DNA from: an uncultured Pirellulaceae bacterium
Lineage (GTDB): Bacteria; Planctomycetota; Planctomycetia; Pirellulales; Pirellulaceae
DNA: 64,000 nucleotides
Direction of reading: 5' to 3'
NCBI GenBank assembly: GCA_938083195.1
Contig: CALKCK010000027.1
Location: 1-64,000, forward strand
Numbering within the stretch: position 1 is the first letter of the stretch; the number at the start of each line of letters is the position of its first letter. Shown here one piece after another: positions 26,801 to 35,144 of the stretch. A program made the position numbers and the translations under genes. The notes under the pieces are model-generated. The model saw only the letters and a program-made list of their open reading frames with translations. It did no database searches and was not told where the DNA came from.

Positions 26801-27148
26801 CTAGATTGCGTCTGGTCCAGTTTCTCCCGTTCGAATCCGAACGCAGTCATCGATAGGTATGACGAATATCTTTCCGTCACCAATCTCTCCCTTGGCTCCC
26901 GATCTTCCTCCCTCAACGATCGCATCGATCGTCGGCTTAACGAATTCTTCATTAACAGCAATCTGAAGCTGAATTTTCCGACGAAGATTGCCGGAAAAAT
27001 CCTCGGCCCCGTAAGCTGGCGCCTGACCGTGCTGGTTGCCAAAACCTTGGCAATCCATGATCGTCAAACGGAAGACTTCCACCCGACTTAAAGCGGTTTT
27101 CACCGACTCAAGATGATGAGGCTGGATAATAGCAATGATTAATTTCAT
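26801..27148 (-). CDS. glnB: PII nitrogen-regulatory family protein
   Basis: PII proteins are trimeric sensors of 2-oxoglutarate and ATP/ADP that control ammonium transport and nitrogen assimilation. The 115-residue product follows the family closely: MKLIIAIIQPHHLESVKTAL, CQGFGNQHGQ entering the T-loop, and GEIGDGKIFVIPIDDCVRIRTGE for the nucleotide-binding B- and C-loops. I set the start at ATG 27148; the ORF-track GTG at 27232 would add 28 residues unlike PII. The T-loop is divergent: position 51, the uridylylated Tyr in E. coli GlnB, is Phe in an ungapped alignment (Asp if a one-residue gap is placed), while Tyr46 is kept. No amtB, glnA or glnD is in the window. The symbol marks the family, not proven orthology. 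Confidence 0.88.
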   Translation of the reverse strand: MKLIIAIIQPHHLESVKTALSRVEVFRLTIMDCQGFGNQHGQAPAYGAEDFSGNLRRKIQLQIAVNEEFVKPTIDAIVEGGRSGAKGEIGDGKIFVIPIDDCVRIRTGETGPDAI

Positions 27149-27402
27149 TCTAAAACGATCACTTAAACGAGACTTCCTGTCAAAGCTGAAAGAAAAAAAT
27201 AACCCACAATGGAAAAATAACAACCACAACACCTACCTAAATTGCAAACTGAGCCACAATCTCATTGCCGTTTCGAGATGCCCTAAAAAACCCTGATTAA
27301 GCGTCCATTTAAAGGTTGCAATGACGTTCGTGGATAATTACTATCCCCAGAGGATTTCTTTCCCCATCGCTTCTGTCCCCAGCATTTGACGCGAAATACA
27401 TC

Positions 27403-28218
27403 ATGTACAACCACCTAAGATTATTTACCCTCGCTCTCGCCGTTGTCCTTTTCGCCTGCCATTCATCATCGGGGGACCTGATCTTCTCCGAAAACTTTGG
27501 CAACATTTCTGACGGAACCAACATTACCACCTCAAACACGAATTTTAATTACCGTCGGATCGGTTCTGGTGGAGGAGGAATTGTTTCAACGAATCCCTCT
27601 AGCTTCACACAGGCTGCCATGTCACTCGGTGGCTCAAGCAGTAGTAGCTTAAATGGTGTCGGTCTGACATCTGGCTTAGGCAATAATAATTTTCTCGGTC
27701 TATCGTTTAATTTTCAATCAGCCGACGTTTCCCAAGGTGACCTCGTTATCACAACTGGCACTGGAGATAGATTCACAAATAACAGCGGGTTTACCGGTTC
27801 TCAACTTTTCTTTGGTGTCCAAATTAACAATGGTTCATTGGAGTATTATAAAACCTCAGATTGGGAAGGGACTGGTTTTTCACTGAGTAACAATACGAGC
27901 TATAACATTGAAATCTATGGCAACAATACAGGTAGTGACATTGACTATGGCAACGGTTCCGTTGCAAATCAAAAACTGGATATTTTGATCAATGGGTCGA
28001 CGATCGCAGATGATGTAGCTTTTAGCAATAATCAGCTTGCCGATGCCTTTCGAATCTACCAACAAAGAGGCGGTCAAACCTACGAGATTGACGACATCAC
28101 TCTTGTCGACGGTAATTTCTCATCCGTCCCGGAACCAACATCCTTGCTGATGTTTGGGGCAACTGCGTTGATTGGACTACAACGTCGAAGAAAACTTCGC
28201 GTGCCTCACAGTGTCTGA
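27403..28218 (+). CDS. PEP-CTERM sorting-domain secreted protein
   Basis: A signal peptide (RLFTLALAVVLFACHSSSG) is followed by a Gly/Ser/Asn-rich beta domain and ends with VPEPTSLLMFGATALIGLQRRRK. The ending is a textbook PEP-CTERM tail: a PEP motif, a membrane helix and a basic cluster, recognised by exosortase for sorting and attachment to the envelope or extracellular matrix. No exosortase gene is in the window. The body has many NNT/NGS sequences and IEIYGNNTG-like strands, suggesting an adhesin- or lectin-like fold (PEP-CTERM proteins of this kind are often jelly-roll), which is inference. A strong terminator follows the stop codon. The gene is divergent from glnB. Confidence 0.88.
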   Translation: MYNHLRLFTLALAVVLFACHSSSGDLIFSENFGNISDGTNITTSNTNFNYRRIGSGGGGIVSTNPSSFTQAAMSLGGSSSSSLNGVGLTSGLGNNNFLGLSFNFQSADVSQGDLVITTGTGDRFTNNSGFTGSQLFFGVQINNGSLEYYKTSDWEGTGFSLSNNTSYNIEIYGNNTGSDIDYGNGSVANQKLDILINGSTIADDVAFSNNQLADAFRIYQQRGGQTYEIDDITLVDGNFSSVPEPTSLLMFGATALIGLQRRRKLRVPHSV

Positions 28219-28249
28219 AACAACAACTGCTTCGCGAGCTAAAAATCAA

Positions 28250-28288
28250 AAAAAGCCCCGTCAGCGAAAACACTGACGGGGCTTTTTT
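28250..28288 (+). terminator. Strong rho-independent terminator
   Basis: GCCCCGTCAG and CTGACGGGGC form a perfect 10-bp GC-rich stem with an 8-base loop, flanked by an A-run on the left and a run of six T on the right. It follows the PEP-CTERM gene by about 35 bases. Because A- and T-runs flank both arms it can work in both directions. Confidence 0.92.
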
Positions 28289-28620
28289 AATTCGTCGAAT
28301 CGCACCAAAGTCTTGGATAGCAACCGCGACTTTGGCCATCGTTTTTGACAACTGAAACCATACAGCTGGGAACAGCGGTAACGGACTTTCGACCGTGGTT
28401 TCAATCAGCAAAAACACTTCTTATTGACAGAGCCGAAAAATCTTGTCTCTCAAGGAGTAAAGAAAAACTTGAATGGGTCTAAATCACTCTTTCGGATCTT
28501 GTCAGAATTTCCACCATCGGTTCGATTTAATAAACCGCGGCCATGATGAAACTTCTGCCTTCGGCAACACAAAAGGTCATTGGGCGGCCCCGACAACCTC
28601 AGCGTGCCACTTAAGCACTC
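28289..28620. other. Interval between terminator and clpX stop
   Basis: About 330 bases with no supported gene. The ORF at 28473-28736 overlaps the 3' end of clpX and has no recognisable features. At the clpX end the 10-mer TTAAGCACTC is directly repeated at 28611 and 28621, across the clpX stop codon. Confidence 0.55.
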
Positions 28621-29904
28621 TTAAGCACTCTTGGTTTCAGGCATCGAAAAAGATTGGGGATCAATACCGCGATTCACGATCTTTTCATCGATCACGATCT
28701 TGGTACCTTTCGGTTGATCGGGCAGGTCGTACATGATATCGAGCATGACCTGTTCGAGAATCGAGCGTAATCCACGTGCTCCCGTCCCTTTTTCCATCGC
28801 CTTCCCGGCAATTTTCGACAGCGCCCCGTCGGTGAACTTCAGTTCGCAATCTTCCATTTGGAATAGCGACTCGAATTGACGCACGAGTGCGTTTTTCGGT
28901 TCGGTCAGAACTTTGATAAGTCCTTCTTCTCCCAATGGTGCCAACGCGGTGGTTACCGGTAAACGACCCACTAATTCAGGAATTAGCCCGAATTCGAGAA
29001 TGTCATCACTAGTCACCTGCGGCATGATTTCAGCCATATCGGCTTCCTCTCGGAAACCGGCTCCAGAGCCGAATCCAATCGTCCGCTCACCAAGACGCTT
29101 TCGAATAATATCGTCGATTCCAACGAACGTACCACCACAGATAAACAGAATATTACTAGTGTCAATCTGAATGTACTGCTGCTCTGGGTGCTTACGTCCA
29201 CCCTGAGGCGGAACGTTGGCGACGGTGCCTTCTAACATTTTTAGAAGGGCTTGCTGCACGCCTTCTCCTGAAACGTCTCGAGTGATCGAAACGTTGTTGC
29301 TTGTCTTGCCAATCTTGTCGATCTCGTCAATGTAAATCACCCCACGTTGGGCTGCTTCCACATCAAAATCAGCGGCATGTAACAACTTCAAAAGAAGGTT
29401 TTCGACATCTTCACCGACATAGCCGGCTTCCGTCAGCGTCGTCGCATCACCGATTGCAAAGGGAACATTCAAGATACGTGCGAGTGTCCGAGCCAATAAA
29501 GTCTTACCCGATCCTGTAGGACCGGCAAGCATGATATTTGACTTGTCAATCTCGACGTCGTTTCCTTCCCAACCAAGCGAAAGACGCTTGTAATGATTAT
29601 GAACCGCTACGCCCAGCACCTTCTTTGCACCTTCCTGGCCAATAACGTATTCATCCATTCGTTCGACGATTTCACGCGGTGTCAAAATCTTGTTGAATAA
29701 CTGTTTTGACGGTCCTCGACGACGTTGCTCCTGTTCCAGAATTGACTGGCACAGTTCAATGCAATCTCCACAAATGTAGACATCGCCTGGCCCTTCGACC
29801 AAGGGTCCAACATCGCGATAGTTTTTACGACAAAACGAGCAATGCGCGTTCTTTTTAGATGTACCGCTCGTGCGGCGGTTTCCCGAATCGTTGCCTGCGG
29901 GCAT
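28621..29904 (-). CDS. clpX: ATP-dependent Clp protease ATP-binding subunit ClpX
   Basis: ClpX is the AAA+ unfoldase that feeds substrates to the ClpP peptidase. The N-terminal zinc-binding domain is intact (CSFCRKN, then CGDCIELC). [15 protein letters not shown] is Walker A (residue ~125), [10 protein letters not shown] is Walker B, and [10 protein letters not shown] is the region before the IGF-type loop; [13 protein letters not shown] and [12 protein letters not shown] carry the sensor 2 Arg. The length of 427 residues is standard. clpP is not adjacent, unlike in many bacteria. ATG start. The inverted repeat at 30044-30070 lies about 140 bases upstream of the start. Confidence 0.96.
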   Translation of the reverse strand: MPAGNDSGNRRTSGTSKKNAHCSFCRKNYRDVGPLVEGPGDVYICGDCIELCQSILEQEQRRRGPSKQLFNKILTPREIVERMDEYVIGQEGAKKVLGVAVHNHYKRLSLGWEGNDVEIDKSNIMLAGPTGSGKTLLARTLARILNVPFAIGDATTLTEAGYVGEDVENLLLKLLHAADFDVEAAQRGVIYIDEIDKIGKTSNNVSITRDVSGEGVQQALLKMLEGTVANVPPQGGRKHPEQQYIQIDTSNILFICGGTFVGIDDIIRKRLGERTIGFGSGAGFREEADMAEIMPQVTSDDILEFGLIPELVGRLPVTTALAPLGEEGLIKVLTEPKNALVRQFESLFQMEDCELKFTDGALSKIAGKAMEKGTGARGLRSILEQVMLDIMYDLPDQPKGTKIVIDEKIVNRGIDPQSFSMPETKSA

Positions 29905-30043
29905 TTCTACTCCTTAAAGCTTTTCTAAGTCCAACCGTTGCTATCCCAGTTGACGTTCGAACATTGCCTAGTGACTACACCTCACCAAGCAACGGTGCTT
30001 CCTTGCCCGCGAACTTCGAACTAATTTGTTCTTCAGCATAAGT

Positions 30044-30070
30044 GCTATCAATTCTTGACAAGCTGATAGC
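30044..30070. repeat. Inverted repeat upstream of clpX
   Basis: GCTATCA and TGATAGC are perfect 7-base arms with a 13-base spacer that contains TTGACA. It lies between clpX and the small membrane protein gene. An operator role is possible but nothing else supports it. Confidence 0.3.
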
Positions 30071-30150
30071 GACCTGTATTCTTCTACTTAGTTGTCATCT
30101 CCCCAACAACTGAAGGAAATATCCTCAATCCCATTCTCTGAAAAAGCCTG

Positions 30151-30513
30151 CTAACCGTCAGCATCTGGCTCTTCCTCAAAATCCGGCACCTCGCCAGACG
30201 ACTCTACTTGATCGTTTTTGCTGTCCGACTCGACCTCTGCCTCAGTTTTTGAACTTGAACTGATTGGATCTTTCGGGATTGAATGGGCTAACCGCGAAAA
30301 TTCATCGTCGTCTAGCTTTCCTTCGTCTCGTAATTTTTGAAAATCGCTAATGAAATCTGTTGGAGATGCTTCTCCACCTATCGCCATCTCTCTCAACGAT
30401 TTCAGCACATAATATGCAATGGCCACCAGAATGACCAACCCGGCAACAATCGCAATCCACCGAGCTTCCGGGATTTGCATTGTCTCTGTCCACAGCTTTT
30501 TGATTGCATCCAT
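30151..30513 (-). CDS. Small membrane protein with SHOCT-like segment
   Basis: A 120-residue protein with one membrane helix (WIAIVAGLVILVAIAYYVL, about residues 20-38), a short helical segment ISDFQKLRDEGKLDDDEFSRLAHSI that resembles a SHOCT motif, and an acidic, Ser-rich tail. SHOCT segments occur at the ends of many membrane-associated proteins and may mediate oligomerisation. The function is unknown. It precedes clpX on the same strand by about 245 bases; co-transcription is uncertain. Confidence 0.65.
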   Translation of the reverse strand: MDAIKKLWTETMQIPEARWIAIVAGLVILVAIAYYVLKSLREMAIGGEASPTDFISDFQKLRDEGKLDDDEFSRLAHSIPKDPISSSSKTEAEVESDSKNDQVESSGEVPDFEEEPDADG

Positions 30514-31243
30514 GGCTTCGCAGCAACCCTCAACTTATTTTGGAACTAAAAAAAACAAACAGCCATCTTTTTACCATGGCCGTTCAAACGTTATTCAGGC
30601 TTGCCAATTATAACGTTTTTCGCGGTCTGCGCTTAGTTCAATCTTCGCCAACGCCAGCCGCTCAGACTCGGTTTTTCCCAATCCGAACCAACCAATACCC
30701 AGATGCCGGGCAAGAAAATTGACCCCGACAATTCGGCTCCAACCGCCCTCCAGCATTCCAGCTCCATCTCGCTGATTCCCATCGATCCCAACGCAAATCT
30801 CCCGTCTATCCCCCTACACAATTTCTCCGAAGTTCCAAATTAAATCGGATCGCACGGGTGTTACGTGATCTAACGATTATTGGTTCGGTTAATTTTTTCG
30901 CATCGTTGCGAGACGATCTCCATTGGTGAAAAACCGTCAATAAAGTCGCGAAGCCCCGATCTCATGCGATCCTCAAAAACAAAATACTCGGTGGCTTTTC
31001 AGCGATCCTGAAGCTTTCGTGGTTTCCAGTCGAATTCGAAAAGGGGGAGTTTTGCGCCAAATTTTGGCAACGTAGTAGATTCGATTAACTCCCAATCAAT
31101 CGATCGCAACACAAAAGGTCACCCGGCCCGGGCTGGTGCGTAGAACTGATCGACTAGCGATGAGGCGTCTCGAAATGAATCAATTCAACCGTTCGCAAGT
31201 CTTCGACAGGCCCACTTGGCCCCCAGCGATCCGCTCAACTCGT
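30514..31243. other. 730-base interval without a supported gene
   Basis: The longest gene-free stretch in the window, upstream of the large secreted protein gene and its divergent neighbour. Short ORFs on both strands (for example 30633-30821 minus) have no signal peptide, motif or family-like pattern. I see no tRNA or clear terminator. The in-frame GTG at 31136 and ATGs at 31160 and 31175 could extend the following gene into the last ~110 bases. Confidence 0.5.
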
Positions 31244-33583
31244 ATGACAGCCCAGCCAAGACGATCTCGACGCGTCCGTTTCGGTTTCAAAGCTACGCGA
31301 TTGACAACCGCACGATTGGCCCTGATCTGCGGATTGTTGCTGACGCTGTTACTCAATCAAAGCGCCGCTCAGAATACAAATCGAAATGGTGGGAAACCAG
31401 TCACGCGACAAGGGATTACAGCGACAACATCACAAATCTCACAACCAAAATTAAGACTGGCTCAAGACGTTTTTCGCAAGTTCAACCAACCGTCAAGTGC
31501 CCCATTCTCACCCCCAGCCCGTTCAGAAATGAATCGAGTTAAAACGGTTGGCACCAACCTCCGCTCGTTTGGGATCCCCTTCGCAATTAATGCAAACAAC
31601 AGTGCTTTTATTGAAGTCCAACTCTATCTTTCGCGCGATCTTGGTTCGACGTGGAATTTTGTCGGCCGTCAAACCACCGACCAGAAAGACTTCCCTTTTA
31701 AATCCACTGAGGACGGTGAATACTGGTTCTCGATGAAGACGCTCGACCGCGATCGTCGCCTGCTACCGGAAGGGAATCCTCAACCAGAACTAAAAATTAT
31801 CGTGGACACGGTTAAACCGACTCTCGATTTTCAAGTAGAGGCCGATGCTGCAGGTCGTGTCGTCTGCCGCTGGACGGCAAAAGATAAAAACCTGCGTCCG
31901 GAGTCCTTGCAAATATATTATCAAAATGCCAACTCAAGCAATTCCGTTAATGATTGGAAACGAGTCCCCATCAACTTGAACGGAAGACAAAGAGGCGGAG
32001 TTTATTCGGATCAAATTGCCTGGTGGCCGGAAACGAAAGAGCGACAATTAAAAGTCGTGGTCGAGATCAAAGACATTGCGGGGAATGCCGTTCAAGCCGA
32101 CCGACTGCTCACGATCCAATCCGCAACATGGAGGCACAGTTCGGAGTCGACTGCTCAAATCAACGATCGGCCACAACCATCTCGGGATATCGCGATCTCA
32201 AAATCGCAATTGCCTATCGACTCGCGCCAATCGCCTCTCCAAAACAACTATGCGACGACTCAATTTCGTTCACCGCAAGAACACTTTGGGATGGCTTCTT
32301 CGAAGATCCAGACCGCAACAAAACCAAGTCAACCTGTCCCCAGATCGTTTTCGCCACCCCAAAGCACTCAAAATATAGTAGCACCAAAGGCAGGCGTACC
32401 CTCTGCCGTAGTCGCGAAGAACGCAGATTCGATTGTTTGGGAAAGCGAAACAAAACGAGAATTTTCAAAAAATCAAACAAACGTAGCGACCACGCGTCCA
32501 CGGAGCTTTCCACTCGACTATCAACTCCCCGCACAACCCGCTCCTCGACAACTCCTCGCACGACCTTCGCTCGAGGCTCCCCCCAATACAAGCACCACAA
32601 AAGTTTCGAAAGGGATGTTTATTGGCGAGTCCTCGACAATGGGTGCCACCAACCAATACCGTGGTCCGCAAGCTCCAACCAAGCGGCCCATTACGGCGCC
32701 AACGTTAGTTCCGGCCGTCTCCACTCAACCTCCGATGGTTCCCCCCGCTGACGGACAGTACTCGACCCAACCACTTCCCAAACTTCCACCGGCAACTAGA
32801 CCTGAGAGCCTCACAACGACGTTGAAGCCAGCCAGTGAAACTGAGCCGGCAAATCCAAATATAAGCCAGCCAATTCAAACCGTATTTCCAGCTGAAAAAT
32901 CAGACTGGCAACCCAGCCCTTCATCCACAGTTGTAAAAAAGCCAAAAATGAATTCCAAGGACCAAGTGATTGGTTCAATGCGTTTTGACCTTCAGTACGC
33001 AATCGATGCGATTGATCCGTCAGGCGTAGATCGGGTAATTTTGTGGGGAACTCGGGATGGTATTCAATGGGAATCCTGGGCGAGCGATCCCGACAGTCGA
33101 AGTCCATTCCCTGTGTCCGTCGAGCAGAACGGAACTTACGGTTTTCGAATCGTCGTACACTCCAAAGACGGCTTAACTGGCACCGGGCCTTCGACTGGCG
33201 ACCCCGCCGACATCTGGATCACAGTGGATACCGAAAAACCGCAGACTAGAATTAATTCGGTTCCGTACGGACGCGGTCGCGAGGCAGGTCAACTCGTAAT
33301 TAACTACACCGTCAACGATTCAGAACTTACGCTTCGACCAATCACTCTCGCATATAGCGGTAACGCCAGTGGACCTTGGATAATTATTGACGAAAACCTC
33401 AGTAACGCTGGCCAACATCTGTGGAAGCCTGGAACCGAGGTGCCGCAGAAGATATTCCTGAGAATCGAAGCCCGTGATAAGGCTGGAAACATTGGAACTC
33501 ACCTGCTTCAACAACCCATCGATATCTCAGGGCTCGTTCCCAGTGGAACCATTAGCGGAGTTTCGGTTGTCGGCAAAAACTAA
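31244..33583 (+). CDS. Modular secreted protein with duplicated beta modules
   Basis: From ATG 31244 the N-terminus is basic and then hydrophobic (TTARLALICGLLLTLLLNQSAAQ), a signal peptide with a long n-region. Two similar module pairs follow. The first pair is about residues 100-300 (LYLSRDLGSTWNFVGRQTT, then VDTVKPTLDFQVEADAAG and EIKDIAGNAV); the second is at the C-terminus (VILWGTRDGIQWESWASD, VDTEKPQTRINSVPYGRG, EARDKAGNIGTHL). Between them lies a ~300-residue Pro/Ser/Thr/Gln-rich linker, probably disordered. The repeated TWNFVGRQTT and DKAGN patterns resemble Ig-like or sialidase-type beta repeats found in planctomycete surface proteins. No catalytic site is visible. The role is probably structural or binding, which is inference. 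Confidence 0.6.
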   Translation: MTAQPRRSRRVRFGFKATRLTTARLALICGLLLTLLLNQSAAQNTNRNGGKPVTRQGITATTSQISQPKLRLAQDVFRKFNQPSSAPFSPPARSEMNRVKTVGTNLRSFGIPFAINANNSAFIEVQLYLSRDLGSTWNFVGRQTTDQKDFPFKSTEDGEYWFSMKTLDRDRRLLPEGNPQPELKIIVDTVKPTLDFQVEADAAGRVVCRWTAKDKNLRPESLQIYYQNANSSNSVNDWKRVPINLNGRQRGGVYSDQIAWWPETKERQLKVVVEIKDIAGNAVQADRLLTIQSATWRHSSESTAQINDRPQPSRDIAISKSQLPIDSRQSPLQNNYATTQFRSPQEHFGMASSKIQTATKPSQPVPRSFSPPQSTQNIVAPKAGVPSAVVAKNADSIVWESETKREFSKNQTNVATTRPRSFPLDYQLPAQPAPRQLLARPSLEAPPNTSTTKVSKGMFIGESSTMGATNQYRGPQAPTKRPITAPTLVPAVSTQPPMVPPADGQYSTQPLPKLPPATRPESLTTTLKPASETEPANPNISQPIQTVFPAEKSDWQPSPSSTVVKKPKMNSKDQVIGSMRFDLQYAIDAIDPSGVDRVILWGTRDGIQWESWASDPDSRSPFPVSVEQNGTYGFRIVVHSKDGLTGTGPSTGDPADIWITVDTEKPQTRINSVPYGRGREAGQLVINYTVNDSELTLRPITLAYSGNASGPWIIIDENLSNAGQHLWKPGTEVPQKIFLRIEARDKAGNIGTHLLQQPIDISGLVPSGTISGVSVVGKN

Positions 33584-33584
33584 C

Positions 33585-33605
33585 ATCGCAATTATCAATT
33601 GTGAT
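33585..33605. repeat. Hairpin just after the modular secreted protein
   Basis: ATCGCAATT-ATC-AATTGTGAT forms a 9-bp stem with one G-T pair and a 3-base loop, one base after the stop codon. It lacks a T-tract, so it could be an RNA-stabilising 3' hairpin rather than a terminator. Confidence 0.4.
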
Positions 33606-33759
33606 TCACTCAAAGCTTAGCCCCAGAAACGGACTGCACTCCCTCTGCCAAAAGGACGGATAACTGAACCGATCCGACAACTGAACCGCTTTAAGACAGA
33701 TCAAAAACACGATATCCTGTCTTTCTTCTCAACGATTTCACCCCGTGGTAGACAAACTC

Positions 33760-34947
33760 ATGTCGTTTTTTTTCAGTTGCAGACAATTCCTTGTCTTGGG
33801 GTTGGTGTTCGTAATCCCCGCAGCGGTCGCTCGCGCGCAGTCCACGCCTACCCCAGACTCTCCAGCAAAACCAACGACACTCTTCTCATTCGATCCGACC
33901 CCAAGCCTCGTCGTGCCGGTCACGAAACTCACAAAAGCAAAGTACCCAGTCATCGACGTCCATTCTCATTTTGGAATACGACTGAAGGGCGACCGAGAAG
34001 CACTGCAGCATTACTTAACTCAAATGTCTGCTAATCAGATTGCCATCTCAATTAGTCTCGACGCAGTGCTCGGCAGCGAAGAAGACCACTTAGATTTCAT
34101 AAATGCCACCGAGTCCAGTGCCGTTGTCGCGTTCGCCCACATTGATTTTAAAGGCACGGGGGGGAAAGACCCCGCAAGTTGGGCCTGCAACCAACCTGGA
34201 TTCGTTCGAAATTGTGTTGAGCAATTACGCGCAGCCAAAACGAAGGGAATCTTAGGACTCAAATTTTTCAAATCATTCGGTCTCACCTACAAAGATAAAA
34301 CTGGCACGCTGATTAAAATCGACGATCAAACATTTGATCCCATCTGGGAAGCCTGTGGACAATTGGGGCTACCGGTAATCATGCATGTCGCCGATCCCAT
34401 CGCATTTTTCAAACCAATTGATGCGAACAACGAACGCTGGGAGGAACTCAGCCGCCATCCGGATTGGAGTTTTCACGGAGCTGCGTTCCCTGACCGACAA
34501 GAACTACTATCGGCTCGCAACCGAATACTAAAGCGGCATCCGGAGACGATCTTCATTGGAGCTCATTGCGCCAACAGCAGTGAAGATCTGAAACAGCTTA
34601 GTGGCTGGCTCGACAAATACCCAAATCTGATGATCGGGTTTGCATCTCGCATCAACGAACTCGGGCGCCAACCTTACACAGCACGAAAATTTTTCATTCA
34701 ATATCAAGACCGTATTCTTTTTTCCACCGATGGACCCTGGCCCGATCTCAGACTGAGTTATTACTGGCGGTTTCTTGAGACCTATGATGAGTACTTTCCC
34801 TACAGTGAAAAATCTCCGCCGCCTCAAGGGATGTGGAGAATTTATGGAATCGGTTTACCCGACACTGTTTTAAAAAAAATTTACTTCGAGAATGCACTCA
34901 GAATTTTGCCAGCGCTGAAACCAATTTATGAAACCTCAGACCATTAA
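33760..34947 (+). CDS. Secreted amidohydrolase-family protein
   Basis: The protein begins with a signal peptide (CRQFLVLGLVFVIPAAVARAQ). The amidohydrolase-2 (TIM-barrel) metal site is visible: VIDVHSHFG gives the HxH, VIMHVADP the next His, IFIGAHCANSS another His, and ILFSTDGPW the Asp. The total length fits amidohydrolase-2 proteins of the ACMSD/TIM-barrel type, which hydrolyse or decarboxylate small aromatic or amide substrates; being exported is less usual. The substrate is unknown. The track begins at GTG 33745; I prefer ATG 33760, which gives the shorter standard signal peptide. It stands alone, about 175 bases after the modular secreted protein. Confidence 0.78.
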   Translation: MSFFFSCRQFLVLGLVFVIPAAVARAQSTPTPDSPAKPTTLFSFDPTPSLVVPVTKLTKAKYPVIDVHSHFGIRLKGDREALQHYLTQMSANQIAISISLDAVLGSEEDHLDFINATESSAVVAFAHIDFKGTGGKDPASWACNQPGFVRNCVEQLRAAKTKGILGLKFFKSFGLTYKDKTGTLIKIDDQTFDPIWEACGQLGLPVIMHVADPIAFFKPIDANNERWEELSRHPDWSFHGAAFPDRQELLSARNRILKRHPETIFIGAHCANSSEDLKQLSGWLDKYPNLMIGFASRINELGRQPYTARKFFIQYQDRILFSTDGPWPDLRLSYYWRFLETYDEYFPYSEKSPPPQGMWRIYGIGLPDTVLKKIYFENALRILPALKPIYETSDH

Positions 34948-35144
34948 ACGCCTACTGGGTTCACTGACTTTGTAATTACCAGCATTTATCCGTCGCCTTG
35001 GCAACTAAAAACGCTCCGTTCTAGTATTTAGCAGGGTAGGGGACTGGCGTAATTACTCACCCTTCTCCTGTCTAGGGAGTCGAAATTGGAACAAAAACGG
35101 CTTATGCTGTTGGAGACTTACCGGAAACGAAATGGATCCAACCC

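Noticed and set aside
26710-27042. 110 aa minus-strand ORF overlapping glnB
   Set aside because: It is another frame of the glnB region; the PII frame carries all family motifs.
28473-28736. 87 aa plus-strand ORF at the clpX end
   Set aside because: Overlaps clpX antisense, with no features.
30633-30821. 62 aa minus ORF in the long gene-free interval
   Set aside because: No signal, no motif, poor codon character; most likely chance.
32214-32724. Several minus-strand ORFs in the linker of the modular secreted protein
   Set aside because: Low-complexity shadows of the Pro/Ser/Thr-rich coding region.
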